In this document: piece by piece, positions 48,776 through 56,276 of the stretch
Layout of the letters: each line of letters opens with the position of its first letter
Position numbering within the stretch: the stretch's first letter is position 1
From: Pantoea sp. CCBC3-3-1
Lineage (GTDB): Bacteria > Pseudomonadota > Gammaproteobacteria > Enterobacterales > Enterobacteriaceae
Assembly (NCBI RefSeq): GCF_007981265.1
Contig: NZ_CP034363.1
Span: 1,798,001 to 1,862,000, forward strand
Direction: 5' to 3'
Length of the DNA stretch: 64,000 nucleotides
The notes under the pieces: model-generated
What the model saw: only the letters and a program-made list of their open reading frames with translations
Database searches by the model: none
Told to the model about the DNA's origin: nothing
Translations under genes and position numbers: made by a program

Positions 48776-49222
48776 TCAGTCCTCGACTATCCTGGTTCTG
48801 TTGATCCAGTAAAACCGGATAAAATCATACAGATAGTTAAATGTTATCGTGTACGGAAGAAAAAACGCAACCAGACCAATCTGCAAAAAAAAGGCTTTCA
48901 TTAACGAGATACTGAACCACCAGCTCGCCACCGGCATCAGCACGCTGATGAGGCCCGCTTCAAAAAGCACCGCATGGATAATCCTGACGTTCAGGGTTCT
49001 TTTGAAACCTTTTCGCTGCTGAACTCTGTCAAAAACACGATTAAAAAGGCCGTTCCACAGCATGGCCGTCGCCGCTGACAATGCCGCCAGGACGGCTGAT
49101 TTTGTGACGGGTACCGACAAAACCAATGATAGTCCGACAGCAATAATTATGTTAGCTAATACCTCGAACAGAATGGAGTGAAAAATGCGTTCTTTGAGGG
49201 ATTTATTTAATTCGACTTCCAT
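48776..49222 (-). CDS. PACE-family efflux transporter (AceI-like)
   Basis: A 148-residue membrane protein with two tandem transmembrane-pair domains: ERIFHSILFEVLANIIIAVG and the repeat VRIIHAVLFEAGLISVLMPV, each followed by WNGLFNRVFDR / FNYLYDFIRF-type ends. The conserved glutamates in HSILFE and HAVLFE are the coupling residues in AceI. The family exports biocides such as chlorhexidine; short polyamines may be natural substrates. The full four-helix length is present. Confidence 0.88.
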   Translation of the reverse strand: MEVELNKSLKERIFHSILFEVLANIIIAVGLSLVLSVPVTKSAVLAALSAATAMLWNGLFNRVFDRVQQRKGFKRTLNVRIIHAVLFEAGLISVLMPVASWWFSISLMKAFFLQIGLVAFFLPYTITFNYLYDFIRFYWINRTRIVED

Positions 49223-49817
49223 TTAGCTGCTCCAAAACTGTCGTTAGTTATCGCGATTCACGCAAAGCCATTTAGCGGATTTTTGGGGGCGTCAGCGTAG
49301 CAGCGTGGGATGAGACAAACGTTGTTTCACGTCATCGCAGCTTCCAATAAATTTTGCTTTTCGGCCGCACGGCCAGCTTTATAAGATAGCCATCAATGCT
49401 GAAGTGCTTCGCTATAACGCCATAATCTGTCGACAGCGACGGGGAAAAGTTGATAAAAACCTGGTCATATCCGTTGCCGTTCTGACGGCCCGCTGCGTAC
49501 GCGTATCGCGGCCGTCAGCCAGCCGCTTACCCTGACAGCGGCAGAGACTGCTGTGGCGCAGGAAGACGCCATTCTTTTATCCAATATAAAGAAAGCTATC
49601 AGGGCGGATTATTATTGCACCATACGAAAATATGCGGTTATTAATTCCGTAGAATCAGCTCCATAAATAATTTTATAAAGCGCTCACGCGTACGCAATTA
49701 GCAGGCTAAGGTAATAACATCAATCACTACATTACGGTGAGATGGCTTTTTTGCCCGGCCCTGCCGGGTTTTTTGTTTCTCAAATGCTGAGAAGACGCTG
49801 AAGCAAGAGGGGGCTCT
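49223..49817. other. gene-poor stretch before the holin pair
   Basis: About 595 bases. The minus strand between 49332 and 49514 has an open frame without a start codon whose end reads FINFSPSLSTDYGVIAKHFS and LAVRPKSKIYWKLR, possibly the tail of a lost gene. The rest shows nothing beyond a terminator at 49754-49776. Confidence 0.4.
49754..49776 (+). terminator. rho-independent terminator upstream of the holin pair
   Basis: CCCGGC-CCT-GCCGGG with a following TTTTTTTG run. It ends a transcript coming from the left although no gene is recognised there, so an untranslated RNA or a lost gene may precede it. Confidence 0.75.
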
Positions 49818-50198
49818 ATGTTCGTTCATGAGATTGCAATTAGCATTGGGGCAGTATCTTCATCAGGAGCGAGTGTGGTGAGCCATTTAGGAGGCATAAA
49901 TTACAGCGTGCTGTTTGGTGCATTCGCCGGGGCTGTTTTTTATGTCGCGGGCGCAGCCGATTTAAGTTTGCTGGTGCGGGCGGCCTATTTTATCGTTTCC
50001 TGGATTGTCGGGGTTTTTGGAGCCGGACTGGCCGGGGCTAAACTGGCCGATCTTTTAGGCTATAGTGAACACCCGCTCGACGGTCTGGGAGCCGTGCTGC
50101 TGTCTGCATTGGCAATCAAAACGTTAACTTTCTTTAGTCAGCAAGATCCCGGATCCTGGCTGGCGCGCTTTAAAGGAGGTTTCCATGGTCACAAGTGA
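49818..50198 (+). CDS. putative phage holin
   Basis: A 126-residue membrane protein with about four hydrophobic segments (SVLFGAFAGAVFYVAGA, LLVRAAYFIVSWIVGVFGAG, LGAVLLSALAIKTLTF). It ends with a short basic tail (RFKGGFHGHK). It resembles the putative phage-holin family (Phage_holin_8 type). AGAGGGGG lies before the ATG. It overlaps the next gene by 14 bases. There is no endolysin, Rz or other phage gene around. Confidence 0.72.
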   Translation: MFVHEIAISIGAVSSSGASVVSHLGGINYSVLFGAFAGAVFYVAGAADLSLLVRAAYFIVSWIVGVFGAGLAGAKLADLLGYSEHPLDGLGAVLLSALAIKTLTFFSQQDPGSWLARFKGGFHGHK

Positions 50199-50478
50199 TC
50201 CGCTGGTTATCACCAACGTTATGACGTGTTCAGCCATTGCGCTGCGGATAATGTTTTTCCGTAAGCCTGGCTCACATCATCAATGGTGGGCTTCATGGCT
50301 GGCCTATCTGCTCGTCATTGCCTATGGATCGATCCCATTCCGCTATTTTTTTGATCATTACGATCATACAAGCTGGTCATCACTGCTCATCAATTTAATT
50401 ATTGGTGCAGCGGTGTTTCGGTCAAAAGGTAATGTGGCGGTAATTCTGGCAGTACTACGTCCTCCGAAGAAAAACTGA
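50185..50478 (+). CDS. putative 3-TM phage holin
   Basis: A 97-residue membrane protein with three hydrophobic segments and signature NVMTCSAIALRIMFFRKPGS, HHQWWASWLAYLLVIAYGSI and SLLINLIIGAAVF. This matches the 3-TM holin family (Phage_holin_3 type). It starts inside the preceding holin gene behind AAAGGAGG, indicating coupling. This pair is usual in tailed-phage lysis cassettes but here stands alone. Confidence 0.75.
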   Translation: MVTSDPLVITNVMTCSAIALRIMFFRKPGSHHQWWASWLAYLLVIAYGSIPFRYFFDHYDHTSWSSLLINLIIGAAVFRSKGNVAVILAVLRPPKKN

Positions 50479-50481
50479 AGG

Positions 50482-50643
50482 TTCCGCAAGGTCTGTAGGT
50501 GACAATTCGTCTGTTAACTCGGTTATAAAGTGGATCTGTCAACCTTTGTCCAGGTCTTGAATCTGGCTCCTCCCGGGGTGAACGTCTGCTGGTTTCTTTC
50601 CACGGATTTAAAGCGCGGCAATGACCATACAGACCTTGCGGAA
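50482..50643. repeat. 162-bp element with perfect 16-bp terminal inverted repeats
   Basis: TTCCGCAAGGTCTGTA at 50482-50497 is repeated exactly in inverse orientation at 50628-50643. The 130 bp between hold no gene and no strong smaller hairpin. Size and ends suggest a miniature inverted-repeat element or a large RNA stem after the holin operon. Confidence 0.7.
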
Positions 50644-51000
50644 GAGTGGTACTCAAAATTTTAACAACATTTTCTGCTGATTTTTCACGGGCGCGCCCCG
50701 CTAAAGGTTGTGTTTTTGTTAATTTAAATTAAGTTAAATGTTATTGGTGGTTATCGGAGCATTATGAAATATATGGCTTTTTGATCGTTTCCCGGTGGCA
50801 AGTAGCCTATCCTTTGGGATTTAACCGACTATTTATGCCAGGAATATTCTGCTTTTTTCTCTTTGTAAGCCTTATTCAACCGAGTTAGCCGTGTTTTACA
50901 GCTAAAATGCGTAAAAAAAGCGCGCACGGTGAAATCAAGGGTTGAGCTGGCAGCGCTTTCATCCGTAAAATAGGGCCAAAATTCAAATCGGGAGAATTCT
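50644..51000. other. intergenic region after the inverted-repeat element
   Basis: About 350 AT-rich bases without a gene of normal size. A six-codon frame (MKYMAF) with GGAG before it lies at 50764, possibly chance. GGGAG at 50990 serves the following small gene. Confidence 0.35.
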
Positions 51001-51201
51001 GTGTCTGAAGCTGCGTCCATTGCACAAAGTCTGGAACGACTGGAAGAAGCGAAAAATATCGCTTTAGGCTGGCGAATTGTGGGTCAAATGGAGCCTGAGT
51101 CGCTGGAGGATGCCATCCAGATGTTGCGGGACGGTTCAGCCTATGCGGCACAGGTTTATGAGCTGCTTTACACCGAAATCAGCGAGCGCTCCAAAGCGTA
51201 A
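51001..51201 (+). CDS. small helical protein, unknown
   Basis: A 66-residue protein starting at GTG with GGGAG 6 bases upstream. The sequence (SIAQSLERLEEAKNIALGWR, EPESLEDAIQMLRDGSAYAA) is predicted wholly helical and soluble. Not recognised. The good ribosome-binding site and coding character make it likely real. Confidence 0.6.
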   Translation: MSEAASIAQSLERLEEAKNIALGWRIVGQMEPESLEDAIQMLRDGSAYAAQVYELLYTEISERSKA

Positions 51202-51222
51202 TAACGCCTGAGATCGGGCCGT

Positions 51223-51453
51223 TTATGTCAGATTAACGGCCCGATAAGAAGCCCACTGCTCCCAGCAGTTCAGCGGATCGATATCACTGTATCCGCGTGA
51301 GGGTTCTAAATGCCGCGCAATATCATCCGGTACAAAAACACAGGTCGCATTATCACGTACCTCTTCCACTTCCTGCTGTGTTAACAAGCTTCCCTTCTGC
51401 CGTTCCGCTCGTATCAGCAATGCTGCCAGCGACGGGATAAAAACAATCGTCAT
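51223..51453 (-). CDS. small protein, unknown
   Basis: A 76-residue protein beginning MTIVFIPSLAALLIRAERQK. A conserved-looking centre reads LLTQQEVEEVRDNATCVFVP. The end is NCWEQWASYRA. No membrane segment. The start at 51453 has GAGGAAGTG upstream. The gene ends 22 bases from the preceding convergent gene. Function unknown. Confidence 0.6.
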   Translation of the reverse strand: MTIVFIPSLAALLIRAERQKGSLLTQQEVEEVRDNATCVFVPDDIARHLEPSRGYSDIDPLNCWEQWASYRAVNLT

Positions 51454-51573
51454 GCTCACTTCCTCTGCCTCTTCCGCTTTCAAAGATCTTCGGCCTTGCG
51501 GTAAAAAACTTTAGGCAAAGCAACGCTTGCGGCAGGAAAGGGGAGAGGACCGGACTCACTGGTGCAGTGTATT

Positions 51574-51600
51574 GTCAGAAAATCGTCAGGAAAGCGTCAG
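51574..51600. promoter_or_regulatory. three GTCAG direct repeats at 11-bp spacing
   Basis: GTCAG occurs at 51574, 51585 and 51596, each followed by A/G-rich bases, a layout typical for OmpR/PhoB-class response regulators (11-bp tandem half-sites). It lies about 120 bp upstream of the minus-strand small gene. The remaining bases of 51454-51786 show no gene. Confidence 0.4.
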
Positions 51601-51786
51601 AAGCCGGTGAAAGATATCAGGAAAGATTGAGTTTCAGGTAAAAAAATGCCCGCAAAAGGAACATTACGGGCCAACACCAGGGAAACTTAATGATTAAATT
51701 CTGGCATGCTGGCCGCAAAATGCAAAGAAAAAAAGACAAAAAAACCGCGTTTATTCAGTTAATTTGCTGAAGGAATGCGATCTGAT

Positions 51787-52032
51787 TCAAAATTCTTCAG
51801 AGATCAACCACTGGTCGGCTTCATCGAACATTTCTTCAATAATTCTCAACATTACTGATTTGTCGCTTTTGCTGGCATCGGTTTTTACGCCATTCGCCTG
51901 CATTGGCTTCACTTTCACTTCTGCATCAGGAAAAACGCGCTGAATACGCTTTTCCAGCTCGCTTAAAATCAGCTGCTGCGCATTGGGTAAGCCAGCAACG
52001 TTACGCTTATCATAAATCAGTTCAACAAACAT
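51787..52032 (-). CDS. dinI: DinI-family DNA damage-inducible protein
   Basis: An 81-residue protein matching DinI/MsgA-type proteins: MFVELIYDKRNVAGLPNAQQ, RIQRVFPDAEVKVKPMQANG, and a strongly acidic C-terminal helix (EEMFDEADQWLISEEF) that contacts RecA in DinI. It modulates RecA filaments during the SOS response. A LexA box directly upstream supports SOS control. The family has several paralogues, so the symbol is tentative. Confidence 0.85.
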   Translation of the reverse strand: MFVELIYDKRNVAGLPNAQQLILSELEKRIQRVFPDAEVKVKPMQANGVKTDASKSDKSVMLRIIEEMFDEADQWLISEEF

Positions 52033-52052
52033 GAGGGGATCCTGGTTAAAGA

Positions 52053-52072
52053 TGCTGGATAAAAATACAGTA
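52053..52072 (-). promoter_or_regulatory. LexA (SOS) box of the dinI-like gene
   Basis: On the minus strand TACTGTATTTTTATCCAGCA contains CTG-N10-CAG, a strong match to the LexA consensus. It lies 21 bp upstream of the start codon, so it overlaps the promoter. Confidence 0.85.
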
Positions 52073-52277
52073 TTCTCGCCGCGTGTTCAATGAAAATTCT
52101 GTTCAGGGGGCAGCAAAATGGCTTATCTGGCAAGGCCTCACGGCGTTGCGCCATTTATCCTGCGGCAGTCCAGGGATGTTCCGATTGTCAGGCGGCGGCG
52201 AGAGGGGCAGGATGTTGCGCCAGGCATTTCGTCTGCCATAAGCCAATTTATAAGAAAATAACGGGAGTAACCTGCTC

Positions 52278-52685
52278 ATGTATCGCCTGATCGCTGCTGG
52301 AAGCCTGCTTGTCTGCACCACTTTCGCTGCCTGGGGATCCGACGCCTCGCTGCCTTTACTGAACAGCAAGTTCCAAATTACCTGCCCTGGCCGCCCAACC
52401 ATGACCGTCAGTAACGCTCAGTATGGGCTAACGACGGTGATGTGGGCAGGCGATCACTTCCAGATTGCTTCCGGCACGCAGCAGTCAAAAACCGACAACG
52501 GCGACAAAGTGTCTATTGTGCTGTTTCGCAATGGCGATCAAATGATCGTCAATAAAACGGACAGTGAAACTTTTTTCTCCTACAGCGGTGAAAAAAATCT
52601 GGTGTCGTGTAACCGGACAGGCGAGCGGGAAAACAGCACTGTCACCTTGCAGCGTACCGATGCCAGCGGCAACGTCGAATCCTGA
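52278..52685 (+). CDS. periplasmic protein, unknown
   Basis: A 135-residue protein with a signal peptide (MYRLIAAGSLLVCTTFAAWG, cleavage near 20). The mature part is beta-rich with two cysteines (FQITCPGRP and LVSCNRTGE) that could form a disulfide. It also contains QYGLTTVMWAGDHFQIASGT. Not recognised as a named family. GGGAG lies upstream. It is divergent from dinI. Confidence 0.65.
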   Translation: MYRLIAAGSLLVCTTFAAWGSDASLPLLNSKFQITCPGRPTMTVSNAQYGLTTVMWAGDHFQIASGTQQSKTDNGDKVSIVLFRNGDQMIVNKTDSETFFSYSGEKNLVSCNRTGERENSTVTLQRTDASGNVES

Positions 52686-52796
52686 TGGCTTAATAAGCCA
52701 TTATAAAGATCTTATGCCTCTTATACTTACTCGTTCTTAATGCGGTAGCGGTCATGCGCAATAATCGCATTTTCGTTGGGCTGCCCCGTCCAAAGG

Positions 52797-53459
52797 TTAC
52801 TCTCCTGGCCGCTGGCGTAAATCCAGCGGGGTGTTTTCCGCTTCATCCAGTAACGCCAGCCATTCCCGCATGGTCACTTCCTGCCAGGAGAGATGCCCGG
52901 TCGTCGTGCCCATCAACACCACATCCGGTCGCAGCGCCCGGTAAAACTCCAGCGTCTTTTTTAAATCAGCTTCGTTACTTTCCGGCACCCGCACCGTGAC
53001 CCAACGATCGTGATAAAGGCTGATGGTATCGCCAACGAACAGGTAAGTTTTGCCAAAGGGAGAAGCATACAAATAGGTGGTGCTACCCGGCGTATGGCCC
53101 GGCGTCGGGACGACGTGGAAGCTGCCACAGTGAACTTCCGCCTGGTTAAACGTATCGTCTGCTTCGGCGAAGGGGCTGATCGGTCCCAGCGCACGATTGT
53201 GGCAATAAAGCGCTGAGTTAAAACGCTGCTGTAAAATACGTGTTCCCGGGCCGGCTTCATGCCAGTGGGTAAGATAGTGACGAATGATGCCGCCAAGGTC
53301 ATCAATCGCCTGGTGATCATCTGGATTTTCAACTCTTGAAATCAGTAAGTTACCCCGGAGATGCGCGAGCAAAAAACCATGCATCATCCGTTCTGGATCC
53401 TGTTCATCAGGTGGAAACTCCGGCGTAGAGACCCAGAGATCCTCATACAACTGCTTCAT
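52797..53459 (-). CDS. metallo-beta-lactamase-fold protein with reduced metal motif
   Basis: A 220-residue MBL-fold protein. The usual HxHxDH appears as THWHEAGPG, keeping HxH but not the DH. Later ligands are present: VPTPGHTPGSTTY and FVGDTISLYHD. It may bind one metal or use other residues. Several MBL-fold proteins with HWHEAG-type motifs exist as hypotheticals. Substrate unknown. It is followed upstream, 16 bases away, by ldcA on the same strand. Confidence 0.75.
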   Translation of the reverse strand: MKQLYEDLWVSTPEFPPDEQDPERMMHGFLLAHLRGNLLISRVENPDDHQAIDDLGGIIRHYLTHWHEAGPGTRILQQRFNSALYCHNRALGPISPFAEADDTFNQAEVHCGSFHVVPTPGHTPGSTTYLYASPFGKTYLFVGDTISLYHDRWVTVRVPESNEADLKKTLEFYRALRPDVVLMGTTTGHLSWQEVTMREWLALLDEAENTPLDLRQRPGE

Positions 53460-53475
53460 GCGTGCTCCCTGAAAA

Positions 53476-54396
53476 TTAACGCAGCGTAGGATGACCTGAT
53501 AACGTCAGCGAACCGGCTGTTCCATTCACCTGTAAATGCCCTTGCGCACCCAGCGGCAGCGTCACGGTATTCCAGTGATGACCAAATTCCAGCCCGGTAA
53601 CAATCGGCAGGCCGGTTATCTGCCGTATCAGTGTCCACACGCTGTCAAAATCGTAGCCGTTATCGTATTCGGTGAGTTTTACACCGGTGAAGCTGCCGGT
53701 GACAATGGCTTTCTGCCGCGCCAAAACGCCCTGTTGAGCCAGCTGTAACAACATTCGCTCAACCCGGAACGGATGTTCATTAATATCTTCTATTACCAGG
53801 ATGCCATCCTGAATCTGCGGCATCCAGGGGGTTCCTGCCAGTGAAGCGAGCATGGCCAGATTGCCGCCCCATACCGTTCCGCTGACGGAAACTTGTTGCG
53901 GCTCCGTTTGCCACTCCAGCGTTAATTTAGGCGAAGTCAGGGCGCGCCAAAAGTGCTCAATGGTGAATTCAGACAATGTCTCAGCGCCAAAATTACCGGC
54001 AAGCATCGGGCCGCTAAAAGTGAACGCGCCCTGTTGCAACAGCGCCATCTGAATAACCGTAAAGTCACTGTGGCCACAAATTGCCATCGGCTGCTCACGC
54101 AGGCGGGCGGCCAGCCGGGCGCTGTCGAAGTGGGGAAGCAAGCGGGTCGCGCCGTAGCCACCACGCACCGGCATCACAATATCTGCCTGTAAATCCTCTT
54201 GTGCCAGATCCTGTAAATCTTGCAGACGCGCACTGTCACTTCCGGCGAAACGGCTATCGCGACGAGAAATGACCTGCACGTTGTTGATTTTATGACCCTG
54301 ATCGCGCAGGCGCTGCACGCCAAGCTGCGCGGCCTGCTGATTTTGACAATAGCCGGAAGGAGCGATGAGATGAAAAGAACGTGGAGAAACGGACAT
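53476..54396 (-). CDS. ldcA: murein tetrapeptide L,D-carboxypeptidase
   Basis: A 306-residue S66 serine peptidase that removes the terminal D-alanine from recycled murein tetrapeptides. The nucleophile is in ICGHSDFTVIQ near residue 105, the second acidic and histidine residues near GILVIEDINEHPFRVER and GLEFGHHWNTVTLP. Length as in E. coli. The start MSVSPRSFHLIAPSGY at 54396 is typical. It is divergent from emtA, the same pairing as in E. coli. Confidence 0.93.
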   Translation of the reverse strand: MSVSPRSFHLIAPSGYCQNQQAAQLGVQRLRDQGHKINNVQVISRRDSRFAGSDSARLQDLQDLAQEDLQADIVMPVRGGYGATRLLPHFDSARLAARLREQPMAICGHSDFTVIQMALLQQGAFTFSGPMLAGNFGAETLSEFTIEHFWRALTSPKLTLEWQTEPQQVSVSGTVWGGNLAMLASLAGTPWMPQIQDGILVIEDINEHPFRVERMLLQLAQQGVLARQKAIVTGSFTGVKLTEYDNGYDFDSVWTLIRQITGLPIVTGLEFGHHWNTVTLPLGAQGHLQVNGTAGSLTLSGHPTLR

Positions 54397-54678
54397 AATA
54401 TTCACTTTATTCGCTCCATTGGTTAAAGATTAGCCATGTTTCAATAAGATCCTGTAAGAGGATGAGTAAGCTGTTCGCCTCTGGTCGCGCCGTAGCGAAT
54501 TTTTGACGTCCCAAAGTGAATTATTTTATGTCACTGACGGTCCAATACGCCTGATGATGACGAAAAGGTTGGCTGAAGTCATCAGTACTGGCGTGAAATT
54601 CAGAGTTACGGTAATTTTTTCCAGGCAGGTAGCCGCTATGATAAAGCGCGAGGCTAAGGCTCAGAGGAATAATATAGC
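54397..54678. other. ldcA-emtA intergenic region
   Basis: About 280 bases with the divergent promoters. A minus-strand frame reading SLALYHSGYLPGKNYRNSEF is protein-like but overlaps the emtA start and has no start codon of its own outside it; it is not called. Confidence 0.4.
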
Positions 54679-55311
54679 GTGAGAAGCGTGAAAACAGTTG
54701 CAATATTAAGTGTGCTTTTGCTGGCAGGGTGCGCCAGCCAGTCACACAAACAGGCTAACAATCAGCAGCAAACGCCATTAACTAAAGCGCCGCCGCACAA
54801 AGTCGCACAGGCCTGGTCGCTGTTTACAGAGGATGCAGCACACAATTACGGCATCGATCAGAAACTGGTAGATGCGATTATTTCGGTCGAATCGGGCGGC
54901 AATCCAACGGTAGTCAGCAAGTCGAATGCCATTGGATTGATGCAGATTAAAGCTTCCACCGCAGGGCGTGAAGTGTATCGGGTGCAGGGACGTCACGGGC
55001 AGCCAACGAACTCAGAGCTGCGCGATCCGGTGAAAAACATCAACATCGGCACGGCATACCTGAAAATTTTGCAGGAACAGCCGCTCGCAGGCATCCGTAA
55101 CCCGGAAACGCTACGCTACGCCACGATAGTCTCTTACGCCAACGGGGCTGGCGCACTGCTTCGCACTTTCTCGCGTGACAGAGATCGGGCTATTGCCATG
55201 ATCAACGCAATGACGCCGGAAGAGTTTTATCAGCATGTGCAAAACAAGCATCCTGCGGCGCAGGCACCGCGTTATTTGTGGAAGGTCACGACGGCTTACC
55301 GCACCATCTGA
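54679..55311 (+). CDS. emtA: membrane-bound lytic murein endotransglycosylase
   Basis: A 210-residue outer-membrane lipoprotein that cleaves glycan strands internally. Lipobox LLLAGC (Cys 18), a Gln/Asn-rich linker, then the SLT domain: catalytic glutamate in AIISVESGGNP (near 73), SNAIGLMQIKAST, INIGTAYLKIL and SYANGAGALLRTF. It matches E. coli EmtA and sits beside ldcA as there. Start GTG 54679; GTG 54688 is possible. No ATG is available. Confidence 0.92.
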   Translation: MRSVKTVAILSVLLLAGCASQSHKQANNQQQTPLTKAPPHKVAQAWSLFTEDAAHNYGIDQKLVDAIISVESGGNPTVVSKSNAIGLMQIKASTAGREVYRVQGRHGQPTNSELRDPVKNINIGTAYLKILQEQPLAGIRNPETLRYATIVSYANGAGALLRTFSRDRDRAIAMINAMTPEEFYQHVQNKHPAAQAPRYLWKVTTAYRTI

Positions 55312-55317
55312 TGTTAT

Positions 55318-55347
55318 CCGGCATGCCTCGCATGCCGGTTCGCTTTT
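55318..55347. terminator. terminator between emtA and the PfkB kinase gene
   Basis: CCGGCATGC-CTC-GCATGCCGG followed by TTCGCTTTT, in the convergent gap. Confidence 0.75.
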
Positions 55348-56264
55348 CAGGCTGGTGTAACGTGACAGGCACCCTGTACATCACTCAATGCAGGAAACGA
55401 GCTTTGCCCGCCATATTTTTGCACCGAGAGTGCGCTCACGCGTGAAGCAAAACCGATGGCATCCTGAAGGGCGTTCCCCTGGACGATGTTATAAGCCAGT
55501 GCGCCAATAAATGAGTCGCCAGCACCGGTGGTATCCACAACCTGCTTGCAGGGCGAGGCCGGAAAATGCTGGAGCAGCGACGCTGACTTCACCACCGATC
55601 CTTTTTCTCCCAGCGTGATGATGACCACGCCGTTAATTTTCTCAAACAGCTGTCCGGCAGCACGGCGAGCGGCTTCAACATCGTTCACCGATTCACTCGT
55701 CATCAATGCGGCTTCGGTTTCATTGATCACCAGGTAATTGACCTTCTTCAGCACCGCCTCAGGGATATGCCGCGCAGGGGCATTATTCAGCAGCACCGGG
55801 CAACCGTACACAGAGGCTTGTTCAACGACATCATTGACGACGCTTTCTGGAATTTCAGATTGCAGGATCACCAGCGGAGCATGCTGAAAAAAGGCCGGGC
55901 TGATATCGTTACTGCCAATAAGATAGTTAGCGCCTTTGATGATGGTGCTGCAATAGTCACCTTCACTCAGGATCTGAACGATACCTACGCCTGACGTACC
56001 ACTGCGTTTGATATTGGCGGTCTGAACACCGTGTTTTTCCAGCGACTGGATAAGCTCCTGACCATAGAGGTCCTGACCGACACAGCCAACCATATTCACC
56101 CTCAGCCCCAGGCGAGCGCACTGAACGGCCTGATTAGCGCCTTTTCCCCCGGGCATCGTCATCAGCGCATTACCGGTAAAGGTTTCACCCAGCTGCGGTA
56201 AACGATCCTGCTGAATAAGAATATCGTAATTTAAACTACCGACGACCAGCACATCATATTGCAT
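55347..56264 (-). CDS. PfkB-family (ribokinase-like) sugar kinase
   Basis: A 305-residue kinase. The N-terminal substrate motif is VVGSLNYDILIQQDRLPQLG, with GGKGANQAVQCARLG. The C-terminal anion hole and catalytic base are in VVDTTGAGDSFIGALAYN. It is closer to ribokinase than to fructokinase. It starts 12 bases after the RpiR regulator gene on the same strand, and its genes for a sugar isomerase and transporter are divergent from it. Substrate unknown. Confidence 0.87.
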   Translation of the reverse strand: MQYDVLVVGSLNYDILIQQDRLPQLGETFTGNALMTMPGGKGANQAVQCARLGLRVNMVGCVGQDLYGQELIQSLEKHGVQTANIKRSGTSGVGIVQILSEGDYCSTIIKGANYLIGSNDISPAFFQHAPLVILQSEIPESVVNDVVEQASVYGCPVLLNNAPARHIPEAVLKKVNYLVINETEAALMTSESVNDVEAARRAAGQLFEKINGVVIITLGEKGSVVKSASLLQHFPASPCKQVVDTTGAGDSFIGALAYNIVQGNALQDAIGFASRVSALSVQKYGGQSSFPALSDVQGACHVTPA

Positions 56265-56276
56265 AATTTCCCCCGG

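Noticed and set aside
50764..50784. Six-codon frame MKYMAF with GGAG
   Set aside because: Such short frames arise by chance and no downstream gene fits a leader peptide.
54521..54745. 74-residue minus-strand frame between ldcA and emtA
   Set aside because: Its start lies inside emtA and only the last part looks protein-like; not enough evidence.
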